This document shows positions 1 through 9,433 of a DNA stretch of 64,000 nt, one piece after another (positions within the stretch are counted from its first letter, which is position 1; the number at the start of each line of letters is the position of its first letter). This DNA comes from Flavobacterium sp. KS-LB2 (GTDB lineage: Bacteria; Bacteroidota; Bacteroidia; Flavobacteriales; Flavobacteriaceae): positions 1,860,001 to 1,924,000 of the forward strand of contig NZ_CP145904.1 in assembly GCF_036895565.1 (NCBI RefSeq). The letters run 5' to 3'. Under the pieces are notes generated by a model. The model did not search any database. It had not been told where the DNA came from and worked only from the letters and a program-made list of their open reading frames with translations. Position numbers and translations under genes: made by a program.

Positions 1-286
1 ACCCCAACATTGCCGTAACAACATTGGTTTGGGCTAATCCGCGTTCGCTCGCCACTACTTACGGAATCACTTTTGTTTTCTTCTCCTCCGCCTACTTAGA
101 TGTTTCAGTTCAGCGGGTTTGCCCACCTATCGGTGTACTATGTCTTCAACATAGTGGGTTGCCCCATTCAGGTATTTACGGATCATATCGTGTGTGCCAA
201 TCCCCGTAACTTTTCGCAGCTTATCACGCCTTTCATCGCCTCTGAGAGCCAAGGCATCCCCCATACGCCCTTATTTTGCTTATTGT
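1..286 (-). rRNA. 23S ribosomal RNA, 5' end (partial)
   Basis: The minus strand contains the conserved start of 23S rRNA, including GGGGGATGCCTTGGC and GAGGCGATGAAAGGCGTG, and runs off the left edge of the window. The 5' end near 286 is placed by alignment from memory to the E. coli 23S start, so it is good to within about 10 bases. It is the third unit of a 16S, tRNA-Ile, tRNA-Ala, 23S operon. Short open frames inside it are not genes. Confidence 0.95.
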
Positions 287-398
287 ACCAACACATTATT
301 TAAAATGTGCCGTTTCTTTTACTTGCCTAATGATAAACAAGTAAAAAATGCTTTCTACTTTTTATTATTTTCTTATCTCAATATGTCAATGAACTTTT

Positions 399-419
399 AT
401 GCTGAGTTTATTTCAGCAT
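399..419 (-). other. Spacer hairpin between tRNA-Ala and 23S
   Basis: ATGCTGA and TCAGCAT form a perfect 7-bp stem around a 7-base loop, just 3' of tRNA-Ala on the transcript. A near-identical hairpin follows tRNA-Ile at 575-595. Inference: both may be RNase processing signals of the pre-rRNA. The structure is seen directly; the role is not. Confidence 0.45.
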
Positions 420-423
420 CTTG

Positions 424-497
424 TGGAGAATAACGGAGTCGAACCGTTGACCTCCTGCGTGCAAGGCAGGCGCTCTAGCCAGCTGAGCTAATCCCCC
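424..497 (-). tRNA. tRNA-Ala (anticodon TGC)
   Basis: A 74-nt cloverleaf reads on the minus strand from GGGGGATTAGCTC to ATTCTCCA. The anticodon stem CCTGC/GCAGG encloses loop CTTGCAC, giving anticodon TGC. The acceptor pairs fully if G-U is allowed, and the T arm contains GGTTCGACTCC. No CCA is encoded. Its place in the 16S-23S spacer after tRNA-Ile is standard for this group. Confidence 0.97.
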
Positions 498-502
498 AAT
501 CT

Positions 503-534
503 AATTATGAATTGTGAATTATGAATTATGAATT
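503..534. repeat. Short AT-rich direct repeats in the tRNA spacer
   Basis: Units of the form AATTATG or AATTGTG are repeated about four times in a row between the two spacer tRNA genes. This looks like slippage-prone simple sequence. I see no protein or RNA gene in it. Confidence 0.5.
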
Positions 535-574
535 TATACTTCATAACTCCTCAACTCTAGAATTTCTTCTTTTT

Positions 575-595
575 ATCCTGAATTTATTTCAGAAT
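575..595 (-). other. Spacer hairpin between tRNA-Ile and tRNA-Ala
   Basis: ATCCTGA and TCAGAAT pair, with one mismatch, around a 7-base loop. The sequence and position relative to the tRNA match the hairpin at 399-419. It is a possible processing site of the rrn transcript (inference). Confidence 0.4.
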
Positions 596-610
596 CTTTA
601 AGTTAAATAG

Positions 611-684
611 TTGTCTCGGACAGACTCGAACTGTCGACCCCTACATTATCAGTGTAGTACTCTAACCAGCTGAGCTACGAGACA
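611..684 (-). tRNA. tRNA-Ile (anticodon GAT)
   Basis: A 74-nt cloverleaf with acceptor TGTCTCG/CGAGACA, discriminator A, and anticodon stem CTACA/TGTAG around loop CTGATAA, giving anticodon GAT. The T arm contains AGTTCGAGTCT. It is the first tRNA of the 16S-23S spacer; no CCA is encoded. Confidence 0.97.
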
Positions 685-806
685 CTCTTATTCTTAAATG
701 GTATTATTTGAACTAACAGCAAGAGTAATAAAATGTTGGTATTTGTTACCAACTCGAACTTTCGTCTTCTTTCCCTAGCGTGCATTGCTGCTAACACTAA
801 GGCTCT

Positions 807-2322
<1,516 letters not shown>

Positions 2323-2522
2323 ATATTGTTTGCTTGAATCTCTTCAAGCTATTGTTATTCGACTAAATTCTAGTGGTTTTTTCAAATCTTTCGATTCTAT
2401 TACTCTTATTCTTTTGTTTTAACATCTCTGTTAAAACGGCTGTCAATTCAATATGTCTAGGAACGTATTCTTCTTTTATTTTAACCTCGTTTAACTCACA
2501 TTGTGTGTCGCTCGAAGCGGGT

Positions 2523-2554
2523 GCAAAAGTAAAAATTCTTTTTTTAACTGGCAA
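2523..2554 (-). promoter_or_regulatory. rrn promoter P1 (proximal)
   Basis: On the minus strand a -33 TTG (2552-2554) is followed after 20 bases by the -7 element TACTTTTGC (2523-2531) and then ACCCGC. This matches the Bacteroidota consensus TTG-N19/21-TAnnTTTG. It lies about 200 bases upstream of 16S. Two similar promoters lie further upstream. Confidence 0.75.
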
Positions 2555-2704
2555 GAAAATTATGAAGTTTTTTTTTGGAAATTTTTATCTCCGTTTAATT
2601 TCTTTTCTTATCAGTATTTCAAGGAACTTCATTTGTTTTGCTTAACCTAAATTACCACTCTCGTAGTAACATCTCTAACTCGTTTCTTCTCTCGTTAGCG
2701 GGGT

Positions 2705-2736
2705 GCAAATGTAACATCCGTTTTCTAATCTCACAA
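2705..2736 (-). promoter_or_regulatory. rrn promoter P2 (middle)
   Basis: TTG (2734-2736), a 20-base spacer, then TACATTTGC (2705-2713) followed by ACCCCGC. A-rich sequence ending in AAGC stands just before the TTG, which could act as an UP-like element (inference). It shares its start region with P1 and P3. Confidence 0.75.
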
Positions 2737-2825
2737 GCTTTTTTTAATCTTTTTTGAAAATAAATTTTCAACCCGATTCGTTGTGCTTGCCAGTATTTAA
2801 ATGAACGTTTGCCGTTGTTGCGGGT

Positions 2826-2856
2826 GCAAAACTACAACCTTTATACCGTTATTCAA
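2826..2856 (-). promoter_or_regulatory. rrn promoter P3 (distal)
   Basis: TTG (2854-2856), a 19-base spacer, then TAGTTTTGC (2826-2834) followed by ACCCGC. An A-rich stretch ending in AAGC precedes the TTG, as in P2. It is the most distal of the three tandem promoters of the rRNA operon. Confidence 0.75.
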
Positions 2857-3300
2857 GCTTTTTTAAACCCTTTTTTTTCCTTTTTATTCGTCTTTTTTTT
2901 AACTCGCTGTAAACATGGTTTTTGAATAACAAAGTTTTTTAACTCCACCCCTTGATTTTTGACCAAAAAGCCATTTAAACTACAAAAAAACCAATAACAA
3001 GGCACAATATCTACTCCTAAAGACATTACGATACGTTATATAATAACCTAAAATAGCAGCTGTGTTCTCCTTATTGGCTCCCTATCCTGCCTTCCTGCTT
3101 GAAAATAAACACCACAAATCCTTTTGTTACCATAATTAAAGAACGGTTTACCCTAATATACTCCAACTAGACTTCCCGATTCTTTTATTTGATACCTTAT
3201 AATAGGTAGCAATAGTATTAACCTTCTTCCTTATATATAAGGTACAATAAAAACACTTTCCAATTTGTCTATAAATCTTCTCCTTAAGTTTAAGACGCCT
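2857..3300. other. Intergenic stretch, no gene seen
   Basis: This AT-rich stretch lies between the rrn promoters and a dispersed repeat. It contains long T and A runs but no frame with protein-like composition and no RNA fold that I recognise. A 79-codon minus-strand frame overlaps 3148-3387 but has no protein character. Confidence 0.5.
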
Positions 3301-3377
3301 TAGGGATAGTAGCAAAAAGCCCACAGTCACGGCTCTCTTTGACGGGACGAGGACTTGTAGCGAATAGCTCGGCCTAG
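3301..3377. repeat. Dispersed element, looser copy
   Basis: The stretch begins TAGGGATAGTAGCA and ends GCGAATAGCTCGGCCTAG. The ends resemble the arms of the elements at 5302-5381 and 54423-54500 (TAGCCCAGATAGCAGTG and ACGAATAGCTAGAGG in the latter). The centre is unrelated and relatively GC-rich, with ACGGGACGAGGACTTG. I assign it to the family tentatively. Confidence 0.4.
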
Positions 3378-3385
3378 TATAGCAC

Positions 3386-3413
3386 AAAAGCGATTATCTT
3401 TTTTGATAATTGC
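3386..3413 (-). terminator. Terminator of the DUF4294 gene
   Basis: On the minus strand GCAATTATC and GATAATCGC pair over 9 bp around a 6-A loop, followed by TTTT. It lies 35-60 bases past the stop codon of the DUF4294 gene. Confidence 0.6.
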
Positions 3414-3447
3414 GGCTCTTTTCAGTATGGAAACGCAAAAATGAGGA

Positions 3448-4125
3448 TTATTTTTTTAGAGTTTTAGCTCTAGACTCCCAGGAATATGTTAGTTCACTAT
3501 AATCGACTGGTTTGGCAGGGTTCTGATTCTGCAGTCTTCCAGAATCAAATGCACGTACTAATATTGTTTCTATTAAATAGTCTTCATTAACATCGTTGGG
3601 CTCATACTTTGTTTTTAAATTGATGTCAAACATGCTTGCCGCTGTATTAGACCAAAATGCTTTCCAGCCACTTTTAAGGTTTTTTACCAACTCATAGGTT
3701 GTAGTACCCGTTTGACGGTGAATTAACTTCACTAATATTTGGCCTTGTTTACGAGAAAGTTTTTTTAGTTTAGCTTCAAACTCGTTGCTCAAATAACTTT
3801 CTACTATCTTGAAGTATCTTTTTTTCTCCTTATTAGTCTTCAGGTTTGCCATTCCTTTGTTTAGATTTGATAATCGCTCCGACGCCAATTTTGCGTAAGG
3901 ATATGTTTTATACACCCGACTTTGAAGGATTAAAAACTGCTTTCTTTCTTCGGGATCCATTTTTCCCTTATATATTAGTACTTCGGGTAATTGGATTGTA
4001 TCATTAAGAATAGATTCGTCATCTTCTAACTTATACCCCATCTTAGTAGTGTCTTGAGGCATAACCTGTGCATTAATAGATAGTGTTATAAAAAGAAAAA
4101 ACAACAAAAATTTAATTAGCTTCAT
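3448..4125 (-). CDS. DUF4294 domain protein, exported
   Basis: A 225-residue protein with an N-terminal signal peptide (MKLIKFLLFFLFITLSINAQ). The mature part is rich in Lys and Leu. It carries the region I recall as DUF4294: LPEVLIYKG, then a helical block RVYKTYPYAKLASERL, then GQILVKLIHRQTG and SGWKAFWSNTAASMFD. I place the start at ATG 4125 rather than 21 bases upstream because the signal peptide begins there. The function of the family is unknown. It is divergent from the M42 peptidase gene at 4208, a neighbourhood I recall from other flavobacteria. The family call is from memory of motifs; no catalytic site is visible. Confidence 0.8.
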   Translation of the reverse strand: MKLIKFLLFFLFITLSINAQVMPQDTTKMGYKLEDDESILNDTIQLPEVLIYKGKMDPEERKQFLILQSRVYKTYPYAKLASERLSNLNKGMANLKTNKEKKRYFKIVESYLSNEFEAKLKKLSRKQGQILVKLIHRQTGTTTYELVKNLKSGWKAFWSNTAASMFDINLKTKYEPNDVNEDYLIETILVRAFDSGRLQNQNPAKPVDYSELTYSWESRAKTLKK

Positions 4126-4207
4126 ATCGGAAAATTTAATTGCCAAAATTATAAATTATATATACAACTGTAATGCCAAATTTATAATTTAGCAAAAAAA
4201 TAATTTT

Positions 4208-5296
4208 ATGAGTACTATATCAATATTAAACAAGTCGTCACTTGACTTTTTAGAAAACTACCTTAATAATGCATCACCAACAGGCTATGAAAGTGGCGGG
4301 CAGAAATTATGGATGGAATATTTGAAACCATATGTGGATACTTTTATAACGGACACATATGGAACAGCGGTAGGAATCATAAATCCAGATGCACCTTATA
4401 AGGTAGTGATTGAAGGTCATGCTGACGAAATTTCATGGTATGTCAATTATATTACTGATGATGGATTAATCTACGTGATTAGAAATGGTGGTTCAGATCA
4501 CCAAATTGCACCTTCTAAACGTGTCAATATTCATACTAAAGAAGGAATTATAAAAGGTGTTTTTGGCTGGCCGGCGATTCATACCCGCAATAGAGGAAAA
4601 GAAGAAGTGGCAAAAGTTGATAATCTATTTATTGATATAGGTTGTGAAACTAAGGAGCAAGTAGATAAAATGGGTGTTCATGTAGGTTGTGTGATTACGT
4701 ATCCTGATGAATTCATGATTTTGAATGACAACAAATTTGTTTGTCGCGCGATTGATAACCGCATGGGTGGATTTATGATTGCCGAAGTAGCACGTTTGCT
4801 ACACGAAAACAAAATAAAACTTCCTTTTGGATTGTATATTACTAATTCCGTTCAGGAAGAAGTAGGTCTTCGTGGTGCCGAAATGATTACCAAAACCATT
4901 AAACCAAATGTAGCGATTGTTACTGATGTTTGCCATGACTCCACTACTCCAATGATCGAAAAGAAAATTGAAGGAGATACAAAAATAGGCAAAGGACCTG
5001 TAGTTACTTATGCACCTGCTGTTCAAAATAACCTTCGAGAATTGATTTTAGAAACTGCCATGGCTAAAGAAATCCCATTTCAGCGATTGGCTTCTTCTCG
5101 CGTTACAGGAACTGATACCGATGCTTTTGCATACAGTAATGGTGGTGTTGCCTCTGCTTTAATATCCTTGCCGTTGCGTTATATGCACACTACGGTTGAA
5201 ATGGTACATCGTGATGACGTTGAAAACGTGATTAAATTAATTTATGAAACCTTATTGAAATTAGAAAACGAAGAAACATTCTCTTATTTCAAATAG
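4208..5296 (+). CDS. M42 family metallopeptidase
   Basis: A 362-residue cytoplasmic aminopeptidase of the M42 family (glutamyl aminopeptidase / FrvX type), a dizinc enzyme that removes N-terminal residues from short peptides. The expected metal and catalytic residues are present: His71 in EGHADE, Asp183 in AIDNR, the Glu217-Glu218 pair in VQEEVGLRG, Asp240 in VTDVCHD, and His327 in RYMHTTVEM. Length is normal for the family and there is no signal peptide. The gene ends just before a dispersed repeat and a strong terminator, so it is probably monocistronic. Family assignment is firm; the natural substrate is not known from sequence. Confidence 0.93.
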   Translation: MSTISILNKSSLDFLENYLNNASPTGYESGGQKLWMEYLKPYVDTFITDTYGTAVGIINPDAPYKVVIEGHADEISWYVNYITDDGLIYVIRNGGSDHQIAPSKRVNIHTKEGIIKGVFGWPAIHTRNRGKEEVAKVDNLFIDIGCETKEQVDKMGVHVGCVITYPDEFMILNDNKFVCRAIDNRMGGFMIAEVARLLHENKIKLPFGLYITNSVQEEVGLRGAEMITKTIKPNVAIVTDVCHDSTTPMIEKKIEGDTKIGKGPVVTYAPAVQNNLRELILETAMAKEIPFQRLASSRVTGTDTDAFAYSNGGVASALISLPLRYMHTTVEMVHRDDVENVIKLIYETLLKLENEETFSYFK

Positions 5297-5301
5297 CTTT
5301 T

Positions 5302-5381
5302 GGAGCTAATCTCGCTATCCGTTATAATCTTTTCCTTTTTAAAGAAAAAAAGGAAAAGGATTTCCACTTTTATCGGGGCTA
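5302..5381 (+). repeat. Dispersed element, copy A
   Basis: An 80-bp unit starts GGAGCTAATCTCGCTATCCG and ends GATTTCCACTTTTATCGGGG plus CTA. Its centre is a hairpin (CTTTTCCTTTTT with AAAAAAAGGAAAAG). The arms match the reversed copy at 54423-54500, whose central hairpin is different. It sits directly after the M42 stop codon and may also act as its terminator. Confidence 0.7.
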
Positions 5382-5417
5382 AAAACCGCAGTTCAAATTA
5401 TGAATTGCGGTTTTTTT
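5381..5417. terminator. Terminator after the M42 gene
   Basis: AAAAACCGCAgTTCA pairs with TGAATTGCGGTTTTT around a short loop, flanked by A and T runs, so it can work in both directions. The same sequence recurs at 5901-5937. Confidence 0.8.
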
Positions 5418-5445
5418 AATAACTTTATTCAAACAATTCATAAAA

Positions 5446-5901
5446 ATGCAATCAACCGCTACAACAATCGATGCTTATTTAGAAGAAATTCCCAAAGAAA
5501 GAAAAGATGCTTTCACAAAACTTCGAAAGACTATTCTAGAAAATATCCCAAATGGTTTTATTGAACAAATGTCCTACGGCATGATTGGCTATGTAGTGCC
5601 ACATTCCATTTATCCAAACGGATATCATTGTGAACCAAAACTCCCGTTACCCTTTATAGCTATTGCTTCCCAAAAAAATTTCATTGCACTTTACCACATG
5701 GGAATTTATGCTAAACCGGAATTACTGAATTGGGTTGTCGCTGAATACCCAAAACATTGCAAACAAAAATTAGACATGGGAAAAAGTTGCATCCGATTTA
5801 AAAAGATGGACCAAATCCCTTTTGATTTAATTGCTGAACTCGTCCAGAAAATGTCAGCGCAAGAATGGATTACTTGTTATGAATCATCATTTAAAAAATA
5901 A
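5446..5901 (+). CDS. DUF1801 domain protein (YdhG-like)
   Basis: A 151-residue soluble protein with the YdhG/DUF1801 fold signature: TTIDAYLEEIPKERK at the start, GFIEQMSYGMIGY near residue 40, KNFIALYHMGIY near 85, and GKSCIRFKKMDQIPFDLI towards the end. Proteins of this family are small alpha/beta domains of unclear biochemical role, often annotated as iron chaperone-like. No catalytic residues are evident. The gene is an isolated unit between two near-identical terminators, and its stop codon touches the second one. The family is recognised from memory; the function is unknown. Confidence 0.8.
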   Translation: MQSTATTIDAYLEEIPKERKDAFTKLRKTILENIPNGFIEQMSYGMIGYVVPHSIYPNGYHCEPKLPLPFIAIASQKNFIALYHMGIYAKPELLNWVVAEYPKHCKQKLDMGKSCIRFKKMDQIPFDLIAELVQKMSAQEWITCYESSFKK

Positions 5902-5937
5902 AAAACCGCAATTCAAAATTATGAATTGCGGTTTTTT
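5901..5937. terminator. Bidirectional terminator between DUF1801 gene and purC
   Basis: AAAAACCGCAATTCA pairs with TGAATTGCGGTTTTTT. It serves the plus-strand DUF1801 gene and the minus-strand purC gene, which converge here. It differs from the terminator at 5381-5417 by only a few bases. Confidence 0.85.
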
Positions 5938-5958
5938 ATTATTTTTATGAAAATTGTT

Positions 5959-6912
5959 CTATCTGTTTGCTAGATATTCCAAAACATTTTTCTCTATTCT
6001 TTCATCTATATTACTGATGTCTGCTTTTACAAATTTCTCTCCTAAGATGTTTTCGTATAATTCGATGTATCTTTCAGAAACAGTTTCAATGTATTCGTCA
6101 GTCATATTTGGAATTTGTTGTCCTTCCAATCCTTGAAAACCATTTTCGATTAACCAACGACGAACAAACTCTTTTGACAATTGTTTTTGTTCTTCACCAT
6201 TATTTTGTCTTTCTTGGAAGCCTTCAGCATAAAAATAACGAGAAGAATCCGGTGTGTGAATTTCGTCAATCAAGACAATAACCCCTTCTTTAGTTTTACC
6301 AAATTCATATTTAGTATCCACCAAAATCAAACCACGACTAGCAGCAATTTCAGTTCCTCTTTGAAACAAATCTCTTGTGAATTTTTCTAAAACAACATAA
6401 TCTTCTTCAGAAACAATTCCTTTCAACAAAATATCCTCACGAGAAATATCCGCATCGTGTTCTCCATTATCCGCTTTTGTTGTTGGTGTGATAATCGGTT
6501 CCGGGAATTTATCATTTTCTTTCAATCCTTCTGGCATTTCCACACCACAAATTTCTCTTTTGCCAAGAGCATACTCTCTTGCAGCATGTCCTGAAACATA
6601 TCCACGAATGACCATTTCTACTTTGAAAGGTTCACATAAATGTCCCACAGCTACATTAGGATCTGGTGTTGCAATTAACCAGTTAGGAACAATATCCTCA
6701 GTCAATTCCATGAATTTAGTAGCAATTTGGTTTAGAATTTGACCTTTATATGGTATTCCTTTTGGCAAAACTACATCAAAAGCCGAAAGCCTATCTGTAG
6801 CAACCATAACCAAAAGTTCGTCATTGATGTTATATACTTCTCTTACTTTACCGCGGTAAACAGATTTCTGGTTTGGGAAATTAAAATCAGTAGTTGTGAT
6901 TGTATTGCTCAT
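5959..6912 (-). CDS. purC: SAICAR synthase (phosphoribosylaminoimidazole-succinocarboxamide synthase)
   Basis: A 317-residue cytoplasmic enzyme of purine biosynthesis. It joins CAIR and aspartate using ATP to make SAICAR. Diagnostic segments are all present: [11 protein letters not shown] near residue 20, [13 protein letters not shown] near 38-50, [16 protein letters not shown] near 105, and [14 protein letters not shown] near 215. Length fits the longer form of the enzyme. It stands alone, away from other pur genes, with its own promoter (6949-6981) and a terminator shared with the converging DUF1801 gene. The 5' leader contains a short AC dinucleotide run. Confidence 0.97.
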   Translation of the reverse strand: MSNTITTTDFNFPNQKSVYRGKVREVYNINDELLVMVATDRLSAFDVVLPKGIPYKGQILNQIATKFMELTEDIVPNWLIATPDPNVAVGHLCEPFKVEMVIRGYVSGHAAREYALGKREICGVEMPEGLKENDKFPEPIITPTTKADNGEHDADISREDILLKGIVSEEDYVVLEKFTRDLFQRGTEIAASRGLILVDTKYEFGKTKEGVIVLIDEIHTPDSSRYFYAEGFQERQNNGEEQKQLSKEFVRRWLIENGFQGLEGQQIPNMTDEYIETVSERYIELYENILGEKFVKADISNIDERIEKNVLEYLANR

Positions 6913-6948
6913 TATACTAGTTGTGTGTGTGTGTTTATTTTTGTTCCT

Positions 6949-6981
6949 GCAAATTTAAAACTATTTCATAGAGTTACGCAA
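6949..6981 (-). promoter_or_regulatory. purC promoter
   Basis: On the minus strand CTTTG (its TTG at 6979-6981) is followed after 21 bases by TAAATTTGC (6949-6957), a full match to the Bacteroidota promoter form. The predicted transcript start lies about 30 bases before the purC ATG. The leader between them contains a run of AC repeats. Confidence 0.65.
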
Positions 6982-7024
6982 AGAAAAAGAGGGTAACTCT
7001 AAAATATTATTTTTATTTCTAAAA

Positions 7025-9373
7025 CTATTTTTTAAGCAACGTATCGTTGAATAAATTTAAGATTCGGCTGTATTCATCAACCCAAGAATACGTTTTTTTA
7101 AAACCATGTGCTTCAACCGGGAAACTGGATAAGCTCCATTTTTTCTTACCTAATTCGATAAAACGCTGAGACAAACGAACAATATCTTTGTATTCTACAT
7201 TGTCATCTACCATGCCATGAAGCATCAATAAATTGCCTTGCAAATTATCTGCAAAATAGATTGGAGAACTTTTTTTGTACGCATCAGGATCCGTTTCTGG
7301 GAAATTCAGAATGTTTCCGGTGTATCCATGATTATAATGTGCCCAATCTGTAACCGAACGTAAAGCAGCTCCTGAAGCAAACTCATTTGGAGTAGTCAAC
7401 ATTCCCATCAATGTTATAAAACCACCGTATGAACCGCCATAAATTCCAACTCGTGAAGCATCAATTCCATAATTTTCGACCAAGTATTTTTTGCCGTCAA
7501 TTTGATCTGTTAAATCTTTTCCACCCATGAAACGGTAAATTCCTGTTCTAAAATCACGTCCGTATCCATCGCTGCCTCTATAATCAATATCTAAAACGGT
7601 ATACCCTAAATCGACCAACATATTATGAAACATATATTCTCTGTGGTACGTACTCCAGTAGTTATGTGCGTTTTGCAAATAACCAGCTCCATGAACAAAC
7701 AAAATGGCTGCTTTATTCGCATTTGCAGATACTGGCTTGTATAATCTAGCATTTACGGGAGTTCCATCCTGCGCCTTGAAAGTGATTACTTCCGGTTCAC
7801 GCCAAGAATATCCTTTGAAACTTTCTGATGTAGAGTACGTGATTTGATTTATAATCGTATTCTTTTTATTAGGTGCTACATACAATTCCCAAGGCTTATT
7901 TTTATACGAATATCGAACCAATAAGGTACTTTCATCTGGAGATAAGCTGACTTCATGAGCTCCATCTTTTGTTAAAATAGGCTGTAAAACCAGATTTGCA
8001 ACATCCAATTTATAAAAACTTCTGTTTCCTGGATGTGTAGTCGTTGTAGTCAAATAAAAAGACTTTTTATCTTTTGCCAAACTAACGTTGCGCACTTCCC
8101 AATTTCCTTTGGTCAATTGTGTTTTCTTTTTTGACTTTAAATTGTAAGCATACAAGTGAGAATAACCGGTTTCTTCGGACTGAAAATAAACGGTTTCATT
8201 TTCACCTAAAAACCCAAGCGTTCCTCTTCCGTAAGAATTGGAAGGAATTCCAGGTCCGCCAATCCAAGCTTCATCGTGTTGATGATCTAATTCCTGAAAA
8301 GTTCCATTTTCTAAATTCAAACTGACAATCCAACGGTCTTTGTTGTCTTGACTTCTTATTTCGGCTACAGCAAAAGAGCCATTTTCATTGTAAATAGGTT
8401 CTTGAACAACGATTAGTTTGTTCTTTTTTTCTGCAGTTTTTGATTTTTCATACAACTCAAAATATTTTGGAACATCCTGAATGTGACTCAACGATGAAAA
8501 ATTCATGAAATAAACAGAATCTTTAGCGATGTTGTACACTCCGAATTTGGTTGCCAACAAATTATCCACAGAAACTTTTTCCTTCGTATCTTCAATTTGG
8601 TTATATCCATCGGCAGTGATGAAAAGTTCCATTTTTTCATTCTTACGTTCTGATTCTTCAATTAATCTGAAAGTAGCAAAATTCCCTTTTGGATCTACTT
8701 TCAAGCTTCCAAATGTGTTTTTCCCATAATAATACGGTTTTGGAAAATCCGATTTTATAGTTTTTGACTTTGCCAAATTCCATTTTCTCAATGCTTCCTG
8801 ATCTCTAACAAATTGGAATAATTCTTCTTGTTGGGTTTTCAAGAAAGATTCTTTTTCGATTGCAGCATCTTCTCCTTTTCCTCGTCTAAAATTAGTCACT
8901 TGAATGAAAGATCCTTCGTTGCTATTGAATTGGAACAGGTTTTCATTTTGTCTGAAATAAAGAATTCCTGGCACCGTACTTATTTGCAAATTAGCAATTG
9001 GACTGCTTTGTTGGTATAGCTTTTTACTCGTTTTACTCTTTACTGAGTATGAAAACAATCTCCCTTTATCGATATAATAATATAAATCTGGATTAGTTGT
9101 TTTCTTGAAATCTAATTTTGAAAAAGCAGCTTCAGTTGGTGGTGCTAATTCGGGTTTTGACAATCCATTTTTCCAAAAATAAGTACTAGTACCCAATTCA
9201 TTTTTTGGATTCCAATCAAAATACACTTTCTGACCATCTAAAGACCATCTTTCGTTTTCTGGAGATACTCCAACGAAGGTATTCCCTTTCATGATTTCTT
9301 CCAGTTTTAGCGTTTGACTTTGAATCGTCATGGAAAACAAAATACCGATAACAAGGATTATTTTTTTATTCAT
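7025..9373 (-). CDS. S9 family peptidase (DPP IV-like), exported
   Basis: A 782-residue serine peptidase of the prolyl oligopeptidase family. An N-terminal signal peptide (MNKKIILVIGILFSMTIQSQ) is followed by a beta-propeller region of about 500 residues and a C-terminal alpha/beta hydrolase. The catalytic triad is visible: Ser648 in YGGSYGGF, Asp near 723 in GMVDDNVEY, and His756 in VEAHGF. The propeller start resembles the DPP IV N-terminal domain (VSPENERWSLDGQKVYFDW). It likely cleaves dipeptides or short peptides in the periplasm. The gene lies 60 bases after the HAD phosphatase gene on the same strand, so co-transcription is possible. Subfamily and exact specificity are inferred. Confidence 0.92.
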   Translation of the reverse strand: MNKKIILVIGILFSMTIQSQTLKLEEIMKGNTFVGVSPENERWSLDGQKVYFDWNPKNELGTSTYFWKNGLSKPELAPPTEAAFSKLDFKKTTNPDLYYYIDKGRLFSYSVKSKTSKKLYQQSSPIANLQISTVPGILYFRQNENLFQFNSNEGSFIQVTNFRRGKGEDAAIEKESFLKTQQEELFQFVRDQEALRKWNLAKSKTIKSDFPKPYYYGKNTFGSLKVDPKGNFATFRLIEESERKNEKMELFITADGYNQIEDTKEKVSVDNLLATKFGVYNIAKDSVYFMNFSSLSHIQDVPKYFELYEKSKTAEKKNKLIVVQEPIYNENGSFAVAEIRSQDNKDRWIVSLNLENGTFQELDHQHDEAWIGGPGIPSNSYGRGTLGFLGENETVYFQSEETGYSHLYAYNLKSKKKTQLTKGNWEVRNVSLAKDKKSFYLTTTTTHPGNRSFYKLDVANLVLQPILTKDGAHEVSLSPDESTLLVRYSYKNKPWELYVAPNKKNTIINQITYSTSESFKGYSWREPEVITFKAQDGTPVNARLYKPVSANANKAAILFVHGAGYLQNAHNYWSTYHREYMFHNMLVDLGYTVLDIDYRGSDGYGRDFRTGIYRFMGGKDLTDQIDGKKYLVENYGIDASRVGIYGGSYGGFITLMGMLTTPNEFASGAALRSVTDWAHYNHGYTGNILNFPETDPDAYKKSSPIYFADNLQGNLLMLHGMVDDNVEYKDIVRLSQRFIELGKKKWSLSSFPVEAHGFKKTYSWVDEYSRILNLFNDTLLKK

Positions 9374-9433
9374 TTTATTCTTTATATTAAAAATAGATTC
9401 TAAAATTATTTCAAAAATTCTTATTGAAAGCCT

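Noticed and set aside
503..534. AATTATG direct repeats as a possible CRISPR-like array
   Set aside because: Units are 7-8 bases with no spacers, so simple sequence is a better explanation.
2363..2645. Short frames in the rrn leader and promoter region
   Set aside because: They overlap the leader and promoter P1, and have low-complexity composition.
3148..3387. A 79-codon minus-strand frame (starts MCYTRPSY) that could look like a small gene
   Set aside because: It is largely made of the dispersed repeat and the terminator hairpin of the next gene, has a biased, non-protein composition and no start context.
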